Source of the DNA: Aphrocallistes beatrix
Taxonomy: Eukaryota > Porifera > Hexactinellida > Sceptrulophora > Aphrocallistidae
Direction of reading: 5' to 3'
Assembly (NCBI GenBank): GCA_963281255.1
Contig: OY725496.1
Coordinates: 496,001 to 560,000, forward strand
DNA: 64,000 nucleotides
A model generated the notes under the pieces. The model had not been told where the DNA came from, did not search any database, and saw nothing but the letters and a program-made list of their open reading frames with translations. A program made the position numbers and the translations under genes. The first letter of the stretch is position 1, and each line of letters starts with the position of its first letter. Positions 30,895 through 40,440 of this stretch are shown here, one piece after another.

Positions 30895-33048
30895 ATGATA
30901 ATAAATTCATCTATACCCCCTGCTTCCTCTGTGATACCTTTCGTATGTCCCCACTTTAATGAGTACTGCTACTGTTGTGGAGTCTCATGGTCCAAAGTGG
31001 TGCTGTACCCTATCACAAATTGTATGGCATTAAAGATGGATAAAGAATTCCAGGAATATGCAGGGCCAACTGGTTCGCACTCAGATCTCACTGGTCCCTC
31101 TTCCATATGCGGTAATTGCAAGATCACTCTCACCGTTAATACAAATGCTCAGCTGGACAGTTGGAAAAAGCAATTCGCCAAGAGAAGAATAGAACACTAC
31201 TGTATAGTGCGGAGGTGGCCAAAGCCAGATCACACAGAAGAAAAATGCTGGTATTGTGACAACCACAAGCTCAAGATGAGGAAGGGGAAGAAGAAAAACA
31301 GAAAGGGTGCAGGGAGACCCCCAGGATTTTCTTTCATCACTCCGTTTCGACCAGCGAAGACTCGTCAGGAGTTAACACAGGGCCTAATAGCTCAGGCTGA
31401 GGATGCTGGACAAATCGATCAATTGGTTCGAGCTGGGCTGAGTGCCATTCGTAAGTCGCGAGGTCTCCCCAAGGATGCACCCTTTGAACTATTAGGTCAT
31501 CATGGCAGGGCAACTACCTTCCAACGAGCAAACCCCAGCCAGAAGCGGACAAAGCTTGTAGTTCCTACTTCCTTCATTCGACAGCTCCAGCTTGTGACCA
31601 CGACCTCTAATTCCTCCATGGACTGTCTTATGACTATCATGAATCGGTTCATCGGTTCTGCAGTTCGTCTCCCAAAAAGACTAACAATTGTGTCGGAACG
31701 AGCTGAGTATATGACCCACTTTGCCATAAAGAACTTTGGAGAAGCTGATGATCTGTTACATGAAGCGACTGACACATTGGCAAAGTTTTGGATGGCTGAG
31801 ACTGGCGAAGTACACAGGCAGAGTCGAAATTCTACATATGGAATTGTTCGGGATATATGTGGGGAATTAGTCAGTCAAGAGTACAAGTCTGGAGACTGTC
31901 TGAAAATGTCAATTGATGGCGGCGGCGGATCTGTAAAAGTGATAATCAATCACCAAGGAGAAGCCATTAGTTTCAAAGGCAAAGGAGAGAGACAGATTCC
32001 ATTCGTCATCGCTATTTCAGAGGCTAGTGAGAGTCGAGCTCTACTATCATGCATGATGTATGACCTGTCCCCTATGTTTGACGATTATAATGTAACAGTG
32101 GCATGTGACTTCAAGTGCGCCCAATTGCTAACTGGCTGCACCACGACTGCTTGTGTGTTCTGCTGTACAACTGGCAAGAGGGTAAACAAGAGCCAAATCT
32201 ACTCTCCGGACAACAGAAACGTTCCAAGGACTGCAGATCAAGCAGCCTTATTACTCAAAACCAAGCCGGCCAGAGCAAGACACATTGATGGACAGATACA
32301 TCACCCTATTCTGGACCTCGGAAATGACCCTGTAGAGATATTCCATATACCTGTTTTACACATATCTATGTGCATATTGCGGCAATTGTTTCAACGCGAG
32401 ACTCGACTTGGCTCGACCTGCAAGGATGTATGGGAATCAAGAAAGCTCAAACTTCTGGTATTCCTGGAGACCAACTATCAAGTGAAAGCTTTGACCGCAA
32501 CCTGCACCAGCACACTCAAAGCCGAGCACATGAAGTGTCCCTCATTCGCTGGCAAGGACGTTACTAGGCTCGCCTCAGCAGTTTCAAGTGCTAGTGGTGC
32601 TGTATCTCTATGGATTGACTCTGGCTTCTCGGATTGCTCCGTTTTTGTCCTCAGAGCATGGCACTCACTTCGAACTGCTGCATGGGCTGGAGAAGAGATT
32701 GGGGAAGTTGCAAGACTCCTTTACGAATTCAGGATAGTGTGGCTTGATAATGGACTGACAGTAACGCTTCTTATCCATTGCTTGCTCGCTCACTTCATGG
32801 ATTGGTATTCTATACACCGAGGAAAGGTACAGCTCCTTACAGAGGAGCAAATTGAGTCATGTCACAATGACTTCTCTGCGGTACAGACCACTCATCATAG
32901 TACTGCAGTAGATGCACTAGGTCGATACAACTTCACCAGGAAGGATGGCCATAAGAGAAAGGCTGATGCACCAGCTAGACCCATTAGAGAGTCAGCCAAA
33001 CGGGCAATTCGTTTCTGGAAGGAGATCGATGGTACAGACGAAGACTAG
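30895..33048 (+). CDS. DDE-type transposase with RAG1/Transib-like layout
   Basis: 717 aa, one exon. N-terminal Cys/His clusters (C18, C25, C27, C28; C72 and C75; C103; C118, C121, H124) look zinc-binding. A basic KKKNRKGAGRPPG stretch (about 132-144) resembles an AT-hook-like GRP motif, as in the RAG1 nonamer-binding region. Candidate catalytic acids: D341 in MSIDGGGGSVKV, D405 in VACDFKCAQLLTG, E654 in EEQIESCHNDF. A C-x4-C-x2-C cluster (415-423) lies between the second D and the E, and H470 and H633 could complete a zinc site. The order Cys-rich, GRP, D, D, CxxC, E matches RAG1/Transib, and the element's CAC termini agree. It should cut and join the 30027/33928 ends. Start chosen as the first Met; M44 or M48 are alternatives. 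Assignment to RAG-like rather than another D-D-E superfamily is inference. No RAG2-like (Kelch) gene is nearby. Confidence 0.65.
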   Translation: MIINSSIPPASSVIPFVCPHFNEYCYCCGVSWSKVVLYPITNCMALKMDKEFQEYAGPTGSHSDLTGPSSICGNCKITLTVNTNAQLDSWKKQFAKRRIEHYCIVRRWPKPDHTEEKCWYCDNHKLKMRKGKKKNRKGAGRPPGFSFITPFRPAKTRQELTQGLIAQAEDAGQIDQLVRAGLSAIRKSRGLPKDAPFELLGHHGRATTFQRANPSQKRTKLVVPTSFIRQLQLVTTTSNSSMDCLMTIMNRFIGSAVRLPKRLTIVSERAEYMTHFAIKNFGEADDLLHEATDTLAKFWMAETGEVHRQSRNSTYGIVRDICGELVSQEYKSGDCLKMSIDGGGGSVKVIINHQGEAISFKGKGERQIPFVIAISEASESRALLSCMMYDLSPMFDDYNVTVACDFKCAQLLTGCTTTACVFCCTTGKRVNKSQIYSPDNRNVPRTADQAALLLKTKPARARHIDGQIHHPILDLGNDPVEIFHIPVLHISMCILRQLFQRETRLGSTCKDVWESRKLKLLVFLETNYQVKALTATCTSTLKAEHMKCPSFAGKDVTRLASAVSSASGAVSLWIDSGFSDCSVFVLRAWHSLRTAAWAGEEIGEVARLLYEFRIVWLDNGLTVTLLIHCLLAHFMDWYSIHRGKVQLLTEEQIESCHNDFSAVQTTHHSTAVDALGRYNFTRKDGHKRKADAPARPIRESAKRAIRFWKEIDGTDED

Positions 33049-33419
33049 CGAGATAAACAAATATTGGTGTAATCATAGCGGAAGGTTTCGGTTGAAATAG
33101 TGTAGTAGAATTCTATGTACTAATATTCTCATTATATTCATATTATCAATATAAACATTTTCTCAATAGATTGATATTTTCACTAAACAGATATTCTAAT
33201 AAATAATATTTCAGTCTGGTGAATGTCGTAGCACAAATCAATTCCAACTCAATTGAGGGCAATGTCGTTTGCTCATACAATCTCAAAGTATGTCATTATA
33301 GACAATGTCGGGTAGTGTATAGGAGCGCGCATCGTTTTCTAGATCGCTAAAGATCGGTATAGCGCATACCCAAAACAACTTTGCAGTAGCCGTGTACTTG
33401 CCATCGACACTTTTTGCCT
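33049..33419. other. Transposon 3' spacer between gene and right repeat
   Basis: Non-coding, AT-rich. It contains a possible AATAAA (about 33201) suitable for the transposase transcript. Nothing else recognised. Confidence 0.5.
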
Positions 33420-33928
33420 CGGAAAATGATAAAAATTGTAAAAATTGAATTGGTAAAATTTCCACTTTTTATACACAATTAAGACGTCATAATCTAATGA
33501 TGAATTTGCATTTTGACGAGATTTTGAGACAATCTGGCAGAAAAGGGTAAGATAGATCTAGTGTTTAAGTTTCATTGATTTATAATGAATATTGCCTGAG
33601 CTATAATGAAATTTTGTACTGTCATGATGACGCAATAATTCGAGAATTAGTTGGCTAGATTATAACTTTAGGCGTTTTCGATACAAGTATTATTAATTTA
33701 GAATTTGTAGCTAATTTTCAGAACTTTTATTAATGGAGAATGGAAGTTATAACAGATGAAGTGGATTTTAACACAATATACACCACATTTATATGTGAAA
33801 ATGAGATATTAAATTTTTCAAGGTCTTACTTTGATCCGGTGGAGCTGAAAAATACCAAAATGTTTGTAAATACTGAGATAATCTTAACGTAATTTTTTCG
33901 TGATTTTTTACGATTTAAAGTGGACGTG
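33420..33928 (-). repeat. Right terminal inverted repeat of the transposon
   Basis: About 510 bp, reverse complement of 30027-30551, ending ...aaagtggacgtg at 33928 immediately before the cggtca target duplication. Confidence 0.9.
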
Positions 33929-33959
33929 CGGTCACGGGAAGTGTCCAAAAATGAGCATT

Positions 33960-34275
33960 ATGTACAGGTGGCTTTTATAGAAAGCTTAGTGTTGTTTTTA
34001 CAAACAAAAGATTTCCTCCAATCCAATACATTAGAAAAATGTGCGTGCTCGGATAAGACGTGATTTCAGATCAGCAAAACTTCATTTACTACGTAAAAAT
34101 GTATCGATTGAAGTACGGACTTAAATCATATCTACAATGGACACTTGAAAAATCACAAGGATGTATTTTAGTTAATATCTATTTGGTTATTAAGTTAGAC
34201 TAGATGCCTAAACTCTGGGAGTTTTACTAAATAATTACGTAGCATTTGTAGTTTTGTATTATTCAGGTCGAAGTA
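33960..34275. other. Relic of the lectin-gene first intron and acceptor
   Basis: 'ggataagacgtgatttcag', 'aaatcatatctacaatggacacttgaaaaatcac' and 'atgcctaaactctgg...tttgtattattcag' follow the order of 40685-40912, the DNA just before the first C-type lectin exon in copy 2. The acceptor-like cag at 34275 is followed not by a lectin exon but by a MITE, so the lectin exons have been deleted here. Confidence 0.6.
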
Positions 34276-34560
34276 GGAATAAGGTCTAAAACAAGCATGA
34301 ATAAGATAAATTATGCTTAGTAAGAGTAAGACCGAAAATGCTTCACAGTACCCCCTCACAACCTTTGGACATTAGGACACTATTTCAAGCCTAAAATGCT
34401 CCTTTCACTAGGTTCTCATACATATTACTCTCCAAAATATTTACTTTCGCTCATCCTCCAATTTTAGATCCAATTTACTTTGTAGATTCTAGGGTTTTAC
34501 TGACATAAAATGGTTTTGGCTTTATTCCTACTTAAATTTTTGACTTTACTGGGATTTCCC
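34276..34560. mobile_element. MITE with GTAGGAATAAGG / CCTTATTCCTAC arms
   Basis: Starts gtcgaagtaggaataaggtc and ends with 'ggctttattcctactta' in inverse orientation. The interior has 'acactatttcaagcctaaaatgctcc'-type words. A homologous element is at 45955-46275 in copy 2. Non-coding. Confidence 0.55.
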
Positions 34561-35253
34561 GTTAAATTTTGATGAGTTCAACAAACACAATTCTCTCTTC
34601 TAGAAATTTGTTCTCCTGGCTATTCTTTCAACAATAAAAACTTTTCTTGCATTGACGTCAACGAATGCATAGTTGACAATGACTGTGATCACACATGTAC
34701 AAATACGATTGGAAGTTATTATTGCTCTTGTAGAGAACATTATTACCTATCCAACTATACTTCCTGTCGACTGAAACACTTAAGTATTCAGTTAATTGGT
34801 GCTGACAATTCAAGTCAAAGCATTCATTTCTCATGGGATACTGTATATCTTCCTGTTACAAGACTGAATGAATTAACATACAGCATATGGGCACGTGATG
34901 TTACCTTTGTGCTAGATGTTCCGTATACAGAGAATGGAACCACACGAAATTTGGAATTTTTGTTAAATGGTCTCCTACCTTACAGAACTTATGAAATATA
35001 TGTGGTTGGCATCGATAGCCAAACTGCTAACTCATCTAACACTATAACAATGACAACTTTAACTGATCGACCTGGATCACCCCCATTAGACATTCTAGCA
35101 TACTCTACTGATCCATTTACGATCAGATTAACTTGGTCGCCTCCTAACAGAGAGACACGAAATGGAGTTATAACGAGTTACACAATTCAATACGGAAGAA
35201 CTGATAGGAGAGTTGAAAGGTTTCATACTATTTCTGCTACACTAAATTCATTC

Positions 35254-36068
35254 CGTATCCGCCCACCTTGCCGAAAGACATTTTGCCGAAAGACATCTTG
35301 CCGAAAGGACATCTTGCTGAAAGGACATCTTGCCGAAAGTATGTGGTTTGATGATTACTTATTATTACAATGAGAATCCGGAAAGCATGTTATGAAGAAC
35401 TTATCGATTCACTATCTGATGAGCTAGTTGATGACTTAAGCGATTTTCTCCATTATTTTGAGAAGACATGGATAGGTTTAGAACATCATGGAAGAAAACG
35501 TCGCCCTTTATTTCCAATCGAACTATGGAACGTCAGAGATAGAGTGGAACGAGCTCTTCCACGGACGAATAATTCTGTAGAGGGTTGGCATAGGGCTTTC
35601 GATATTAGAATAAATACAACTCATCCTTCTGTCTCCAAACTAATTCGGAAAATTATTATGGAACAGAGTGATAGTGAAATTACCTTGGAAAAAGTTAGAA
35701 GCGGACATCAACTGCCCCAATCAAAAAAGAAGTACCTCTAATTAAACAAGCGTTTAGAGAAGATGGTTGATGAATATATATACATTCCACATCTAGAATA
35801 TCTGCGCGGCATATCACAAAACTTATCTTTCTAATATTTTTGTTTTTCTTGTTATTACTTCTTAACACTTAATAATACACTTATTGAAACTCTGAACCAG
35901 TTATGCGACACTCAGTTGTTAATTATGATTATTACAATTTGATATTCAATAGCTTTCGGCACAATGTCCTTCGGCGAGATGTCCTTTCGGCAAGATGTCC
36001 TTTCGGCACAATGTCTTTCGGCAAGATGTCTTTCGGCGAGATGTCTTTCGGCAAAGTGTCCTAGCACC
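35254..36068 (+). mobile_element. Deleted MULE-type transposon with 8-bp target duplication
   Basis: 815 bp flanked by attcattc on both sides (35246-35253 and 36069-36076). The uninterrupted site is visible in copy 2 at about 50012-50019 (aattcattcgacat). Both ends carry arrays of 'ttgccgaaagacat' words, in inverted orientation relative to each other (35270-35340 and 35955-36060). The interior keeps a transposase C-terminal part (35370-35741). An 8-bp duplication and subterminal repeat arrays fit Mutator-like elements. Confidence 0.8.
35370..35741 (+). CDS. C-terminal fragment of a MULE transposase
   Basis: 123 codons: YFEKTWIGLEHHGRKRRP, then FPIELWNVRDRVERALPRTN followed by NSVEGWHRAF. The W-N...R-T-N-N-x-x-E-x-W/H signature is the region downstream of the catalytic core in many animal MULE proteins. 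The D-D-E core and the N terminus are missing, so the fragment is inactive and the element non-autonomous. The Met at 35370 may simply be internal. It ends with a basic tail QSKKKYL. Confidence 0.65.
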   Translation: MRIRKACYEELIDSLSDELVDDLSDFLHYFEKTWIGLEHHGRKRRPLFPIELWNVRDRVERALPRTNNSVEGWHRAFDIRINTTHPSVSKLIRKIIMEQSDSEITLEKVRSGHQLPQSKKKYL

Positions 36069-36559
36069 ATTCATTCGACATCAACAATCTGGATGAGTAC
36101 ACTAGTTATACATTACGAATTGCTGCAGCTACCTCTGCAGGTGTAGGCGTGTACAGCTCTGAACTGGAAACTAGAACGCGAGAAGGCATTCCTTCAGCTA
36201 GTCCAGAAGTGCGCTTTCTATCCAAGACCCCAACCACTATCTCCATTCTATTACAACCTCCTGATATAGAAGATGTCAACGGTATTTTGACATATTACCT
36301 TGTCACCTACAATGGCAACATGATTGATACAGAGGAGAAGAGTAAAGTTTTTTCAACTCTCAATACAAGCCAAACACAACTCAATCCAATTAAAGGCGCA
36401 TTATTTGATTTGATGGAAGGAGTAGAATACAACATTAAAGCGAGAATTCATACTTCAGTGGGAGGAGGTCCCTACTCCTCCTTTATCTCCGTCACAACAA
36501 CCGAAATTATTCGTACGCTTTACTACTTCCATGCCCTTGCTTTACAAACCCTCAGTTAA

Positions 36560-38259
36560 GATGGAACAGATTCTAAAATAAGGTTACAACAATCCTATTG
36601 TATCTTATTGTGTTGTAATAACAACAATTGTGGTGCGAATTGTCGGCATCTCCGTAATTCTGAGGTTAAAATAGGGTTTCATTCTAAAAGAATGGCCAGA
36701 ATTCGGAATAGCGGGGTGACCGGAATTCAGAAATAAATTAATGTTAATGTCTATAGTAAGTTAAGCGGGACTTCAAAAAGTGACCAGCATATCGAGGTGG
36801 CCGTTAAGCGGGGTTCCACTGTAATACTTTATGTTAATAAAGTCATTAATCTAAGTATATTCAATGATATTGAGTAGAGTGAAGGAAGCGACCTGATTAT
36901 ATTTTGCTCCTATTTTCAAACGAATAAAGATAATTTGTGAAGAGTACATGATAATCTAAAAGAAGCACCCTGGTGAGAAAGACAAGGATTATTCATTCTA
37001 CCTATAAGCGAGGCCATTTCTACTGTTATGCATCATGATGTATCTAGTGTAGTTAAATCAATTCCGTTAAGTAACAACTGAATTTCATTTTGCACTTATG
37101 GTTCATATGAGGTTTTACCATGGTCATTTGTGTCGCGTACCACTAAATTGTGCCGTGTGCCACAATTTGTGATGGTGATTAGGTTATGTTGAAATAGATT
37201 TACGGAATTCTACGCTACAAAACCAACAATGGTTATGCAGTATAAGAATTTCACGAATGTAACAGTTTCGTATCCAAAACTTTTGGCTTCCCGCCCAAAT
37301 TAACTTAACTGGAAATGAGTTATCAAATTAAAAACTTTTAGCAAAACGATTGACTGAATTTAGAATAGATTTAAGCTCTAGAGTGAGACTATATTAAACT
37401 AGACTGAAATGAGAGAAAACAATTACAGACTAGGAATTCACATCACACCAATTCAACAATACACTATGTACCGTTTATTTTTATATCATTGAGATGTACT
37501 GTAGTAATTCTGTTCTCACTACTTTGGTAGTTATTCATTGAATAAATAATAACTACTAAATGATTAAGAAAAAATACAACACAGTGCACCTTCGCTAAAA
37601 GGAATAGCTACCAATGATCGAAAACATCACTCGGATTAGTGGATTCGTTCCGATTAGTGAAATAAAATTAATTCAATGAGGAATTTAAAATAACAATCGC
37701 GCTTCGCTTGCTTGGGCTGCCCGAATTGTGGACACTGTGTGTCCCCAGAGTATCGCTACAAATGCTTGGGGATATTCAGAAAAGATCGATTGCTAAAATA
37801 ATGCCATTTATCTACGGTTAATCTTGAATTCAGAACTGGAGATTAAAAGTAAATGATAAATGGAATTTGCTTAATACAAAGCTAACTAATCCAATAATGT
37901 AATGTCAATTAAAATCTACAAAATTCACAATCTAAAGATCATTATATTTGAATGACTCGAAAAACCTTAATCGAGTAACCTTAACAACAATTGAGGTATG
38001 GATTATGTACTATAATAAACTAATTTAACCATTAAATAACTTTTAATGATAAAAAAACAGACTCAAAATAGCTATATGTATAGTAACCCTAAGAATTGTT
38101 AAAAGATACTAGAGTAGTATTAATGAGCCTAACAACTAGAATAGATATATATAAATATAGTATGTTGCTATAGTATAGTTGGACCTCTAACAATTCTAAC
38201 TAACATTACTAAATAGGAACACTAAGACAGAGCGATATTTTCAGGCTTCATTGTGATAT
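36560..38259. other. Gene-poor stretch with several repeat relics
   Basis: 36720-36836 ends in 'ggtggccgttaagcggggttccactg', typical of a pogo/Tigger-like terminus. 37090-37190 is an inverted copy of a repeat also at 56130-56260 and 60100-60190 (caccaaattg, gcgacacaattt, catatggaccatgg). 37696-37770 is a decayed GC-rich Helitron-like terminus (caatcgcgcttcgcttgctt). 38095-38225 matches the GNAT upstream DNA at 14150-14300. No gene seen. Confidence 0.55.
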
Positions 38260-38835
38260 ATGGCGAGTTCAATTAGAACACGTGAAACGGACAAATTCTC
38301 CAAAGAAGATATTATATTTTCTACCGTCCAAGAGTTTCAAATCGAAGAATGTTGTATTGGTGTCAGTGAATGGTATGCGAGTCAACCGGAATATAGTGTG
38401 GTAGCTGACCAGAGTAAATCTTCAAGAATAACGAAGGAAGATATGAAGAGTGCTATAAGTACTGGAACAGTTTTTATTCAAATGCATTTGAAAGAAACCA
38501 AAGAATTTGTCGGCTGTATCGGCGTTTCTATGCCAGAAATCTCAGCTAGTGGTCTAACAAGCCACTTGTTTCTCCAATCAGTAAAAACAGAATATAGGAA
38601 ACGTGGACTAAGCACTTTGATCTACGATGAAGCCCTAACAACTGCCAAGGAGATGGGCACTAATAGAGTAACACTTAATGTAATTGAAAGTCTGAAGTTC
38701 CAACATGAATTCTTTCTCAAACGAGGTTTCAAATTGATGAAGATAATAACGAAACATAAAAGTGAATTTAAGGGCTCACTATCCATTAGTATTATAGATA
38801 GTGTTACTCTACATGAATTTGAAATGTTTATCTGA
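38260..38835 (+). CDS. GNAT-family N-acetyltransferase (only intact copy)
   Basis: 191 aa, MASSIRTRETDKFSKEDIIF start. The GNAT fold is suggested by the order: central strand with 'EFVGCIGVSMPEISASGL', then the acetyl-CoA motif V-K-T-E-Y-R-K-R-G-L-S-T-L-I-Y-D-E-A-L (R-x-x-G-x-S; the third position is usually Gly or Ala), then 'NRVTLNVIESLKFQHEFFLK' and RGFKLMKIITKH typical of the last helix and strands. It would transfer acetyl from acetyl-CoA to an amine; the substrate is unknown. No signal peptide, so cytosolic. Three other copies in the window (14325, 20441 minus, 28046) carry different disabling lesions. The upstream ~150 bp is shared with copy 14325, suggesting that the promoter was duplicated with it. 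Confidence 0.75.
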   Translation: MASSIRTRETDKFSKEDIIFSTVQEFQIEECCIGVSEWYASQPEYSVVADQSKSSRITKEDMKSAISTGTVFIQMHLKETKEFVGCIGVSMPEISASGLTSHLFLQSVKTEYRKRGLSTLIYDEALTTAKEMGTNRVTLNVIESLKFQHEFFLKRGFKLMKIITKHKSEFKGSLSISIIDSVTLHEFEMFI

Positions 38836-39054
38836 GTCTACATACTTGCAGAATCGTGTAATTAGTGTTTATTGTATATCCCACCTATCAGTCATGTTAG
38901 ATCATTTTCCTCTATATAAAATCTATTTAGATTTTACATTAACCAAAACAAACTGTGAGAAATAAATGTATTGAATCAAGTACGCTTAATACGAAGTATC
39001 TCCATTATGAACAGATTTTTTGGTCCCTTGGTTGTTCACAATAAGTGACCCTGA

Positions 39055-39505
39055 CTGTATACTGAAACTATGTTAGGTACTCTGCTGTAGGCGAAATATA
39101 CAATTAATCTAGAGAGAGATTAGTGAATAGCAAGGTTATTATGTTACGAGTTCAAGCTTTTATCAGTACTTTTGCATAAAACACATTTAAATCATGTTTA
39201 AAGTATAGTATTACTACAAGTTAATATTATACGTACAATCTTGTATCTATATGCATTAACGTTCAATACAAAATAGAAATTCACACACTATATAGTATCA
39301 TTGTTAAACTAGTTAGCACAAACTAATCTACGAAAATCTCAACTATGAATACATTATTCATTGTATTTTCTATTTTGTTAACATCGAGGTTTATTATTTG
39401 TCAAGAAAGCATTCAAGGTACTATGTTTAAATATATTTTATTGTTTTAGCATATACTTGCGTGAGTCGACTGCAAAGCAATGTTTAGATCAGTCAATGAG
39501 TACGA
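39055..39505. repeat. Duplicated upstream block with leader exon (copy 2)
   Basis: Collinear with 29530-29970. It includes the signal-peptide exon and the following 'gcatatacttgcgtgagtcg' segment. It marks the 5' limit of the second modular locus. Confidence 0.8.
39345..39417 (+). CDS. Signal-peptide exon of modular lectin-Ig-EGF-FN3 protein (copy 2)
   Basis: MNTLFIVFSILLTSRFIICQ + ESIQ, then donor G|GTACTATG. Ends in phase 1 (CAA G). The nearest compatible acceptor is at 40912 (ttcttcag|GT TGC TAT), giving G+GT = Gly and the junction ...SIQ-G-CYEDK. It is the most likely first coding exon of the gene whose other exons are 40913-41314, 42258-42554, 43082-43468, 43650-44036 and 49367-51645. 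Joining is inferred from phase and order. Confidence 0.6.
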
Positions 39506-39759
39506 ACTGGTATCTCAATTCGAGCATTGCATCGGATGTAGACTCGGGATGAGGATTCGTAGGACCCTTAGGTTAGGACTCAGGATTGGTAGGGATAATT
39601 ATTTTGGGTAATTAGAATTATGGTTAATGGAATATTTAACAATCTTCAATAAATTATTCGTAGGCCATGGCCTACAGTAGCCTACGCCAATATAATAGTA
39701 CATGATCCCTGAAAATTTAGGAATGAATCAAGTGAGAAAAGAATGGGATTAGTTAGTAC

Positions 39760-39935
39760 GTACATTGAACCCTGTCCATAACGACCACCCAAAGAATTGA
39801 CCAAAATCGTTAAGTATAGGTGGCCGTTATATAAGTTATTGTAGTGAGAAAGTCAACGACGGGACTGATTTTAGCGGGCGTTATGTATAGAGTAACCACA
39901 ATACAGAGTGGCCGTTACAGCAGATTTTATTGCAC
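39760..39935. mobile_element. pogo/Tigger-like relic
   Basis: 'ccctgtccataacgaccacc' ... 'taggtggccgttatataag' ... 'gagtggccgttacagcagatt' are the terminal-repeat words of a pogo-type element. The same family is the insertion site of the RAG-like transposon at 30 kb. No transposase sequence. Confidence 0.5.
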
Positions 39936-40207
39936 ATTTACTAATGAAACATTTTCTTCCAATCTTATACAAGTACATTATAATCATGTGCTGCCAAGTG
40001 AGTTCAGAAAAATTCCTGGAGATTGACCATAAAATTTACGGAGAAACAAATTTTTTTTACGGAGCATTCTAAAATCCCTTAATGACCCAACAGGTCTTAA
40101 TTTACTTTTACAAATAACATAAACTAACAACTTTGTATGAATAAACTAACAACTTTGTATGAATAATAAAGATAGATATATGGACGCTTTCGCAAACTAT
40201 CAAAGCA

Positions 40208-40440
40208 CTATTTAATATGGTCGTACATACTTTGTGAAAATAACTCGTACATTTTCGAATCAGGTACAAATGATGAGGAATTATGAATATTGGTTTTCAC
40301 CGTTAACAAAGAACTCAAGACCTCAGTTGATAGGCTGTTTCTTTGTTGTGTTTTGATTAATTTCATCTGCGAAAATATTCGCTCACAGTCTGCATTGCTG
40401 TGTGGCATAGAAGATTGGATGTCAAATTTGTCAACTGATT
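40208..40440 (-). pseudogene. hAT transposase C-terminal (dimerisation) fragment
   Basis: The frame reads DKFDIQSSMPHSNADCERIF then SQMKLIKTQQRNSLSTEVLS and SLLTVKTN. This is the hAT dimerisation motif (P-x-S-N/S-A-x-x-E-R-x-F-S ... R-N-x-L). The upstream frame is closed by a stop at about 40440 and the rest of the transposase is absent, so it is a fragment. It is the only hAT protein trace in a window that contains several hAT-like MITEs. Confidence 0.75.

Larger units (their letters stand above)
30027..33928 (+). mobile_element. 3.9-kb DNA transposon with ~0.5-kb TIRs and RAG1/Transib-like transposase
   Basis: 3,902 bp. The left arm (30027-30551) and right arm (33420-33928) are long, well-conserved inverted repeats beginning 5'-CACGTCCACTT. 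The hexamer cggtca is present directly outside both ends (30021-30026 and 33929-33934), a clean target-site duplication. The only large gene is the 717-codon transposase at 30895-33048. It is inserted in a pogo/Tigger-like relic (acctgtccataacggtcac | ...gtccaaaaatgagcattatgtacaggt). The arms are well matched and the gene is open, so it may be young. Confidence 0.85.
34604..36503 (+). pseudogene. Broken EGF-FN3 exon of modular secreted protein (copy 1)
   Basis: Starts after an acceptor (ctctcttctag|AA) with a calcium-binding-type EGF module (DVNECIVDNDCDHTCTNTIG), then FN3 modules nearly identical to 49367 onward. In the second FN3 (35254) an 815-bp MULE-type element interrupts the frame; coding homology resumes at 36069-36503 and then stops abruptly after VTTTE, where copy 2 continues with four more FN3 modules. 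It ends in unrelated sequence and a stop at 36557-36559. The insertion plus 3' loss make it a pseudogene; the bases outside the insertion are still very close to copy 2, so the damage is recent. Confidence 0.85.

Noticed and set aside
30895-33048. Search for a RAG2-like (Kelch) partner inside or beside the transposon
   Set aside because: No Kelch-type repeats or second long open frame exist between 30027 and 33928 or in the adjacent several kilobases; the six-bladed propellers at 0.7-4.9 kb are NHL-type and unrelated by position.
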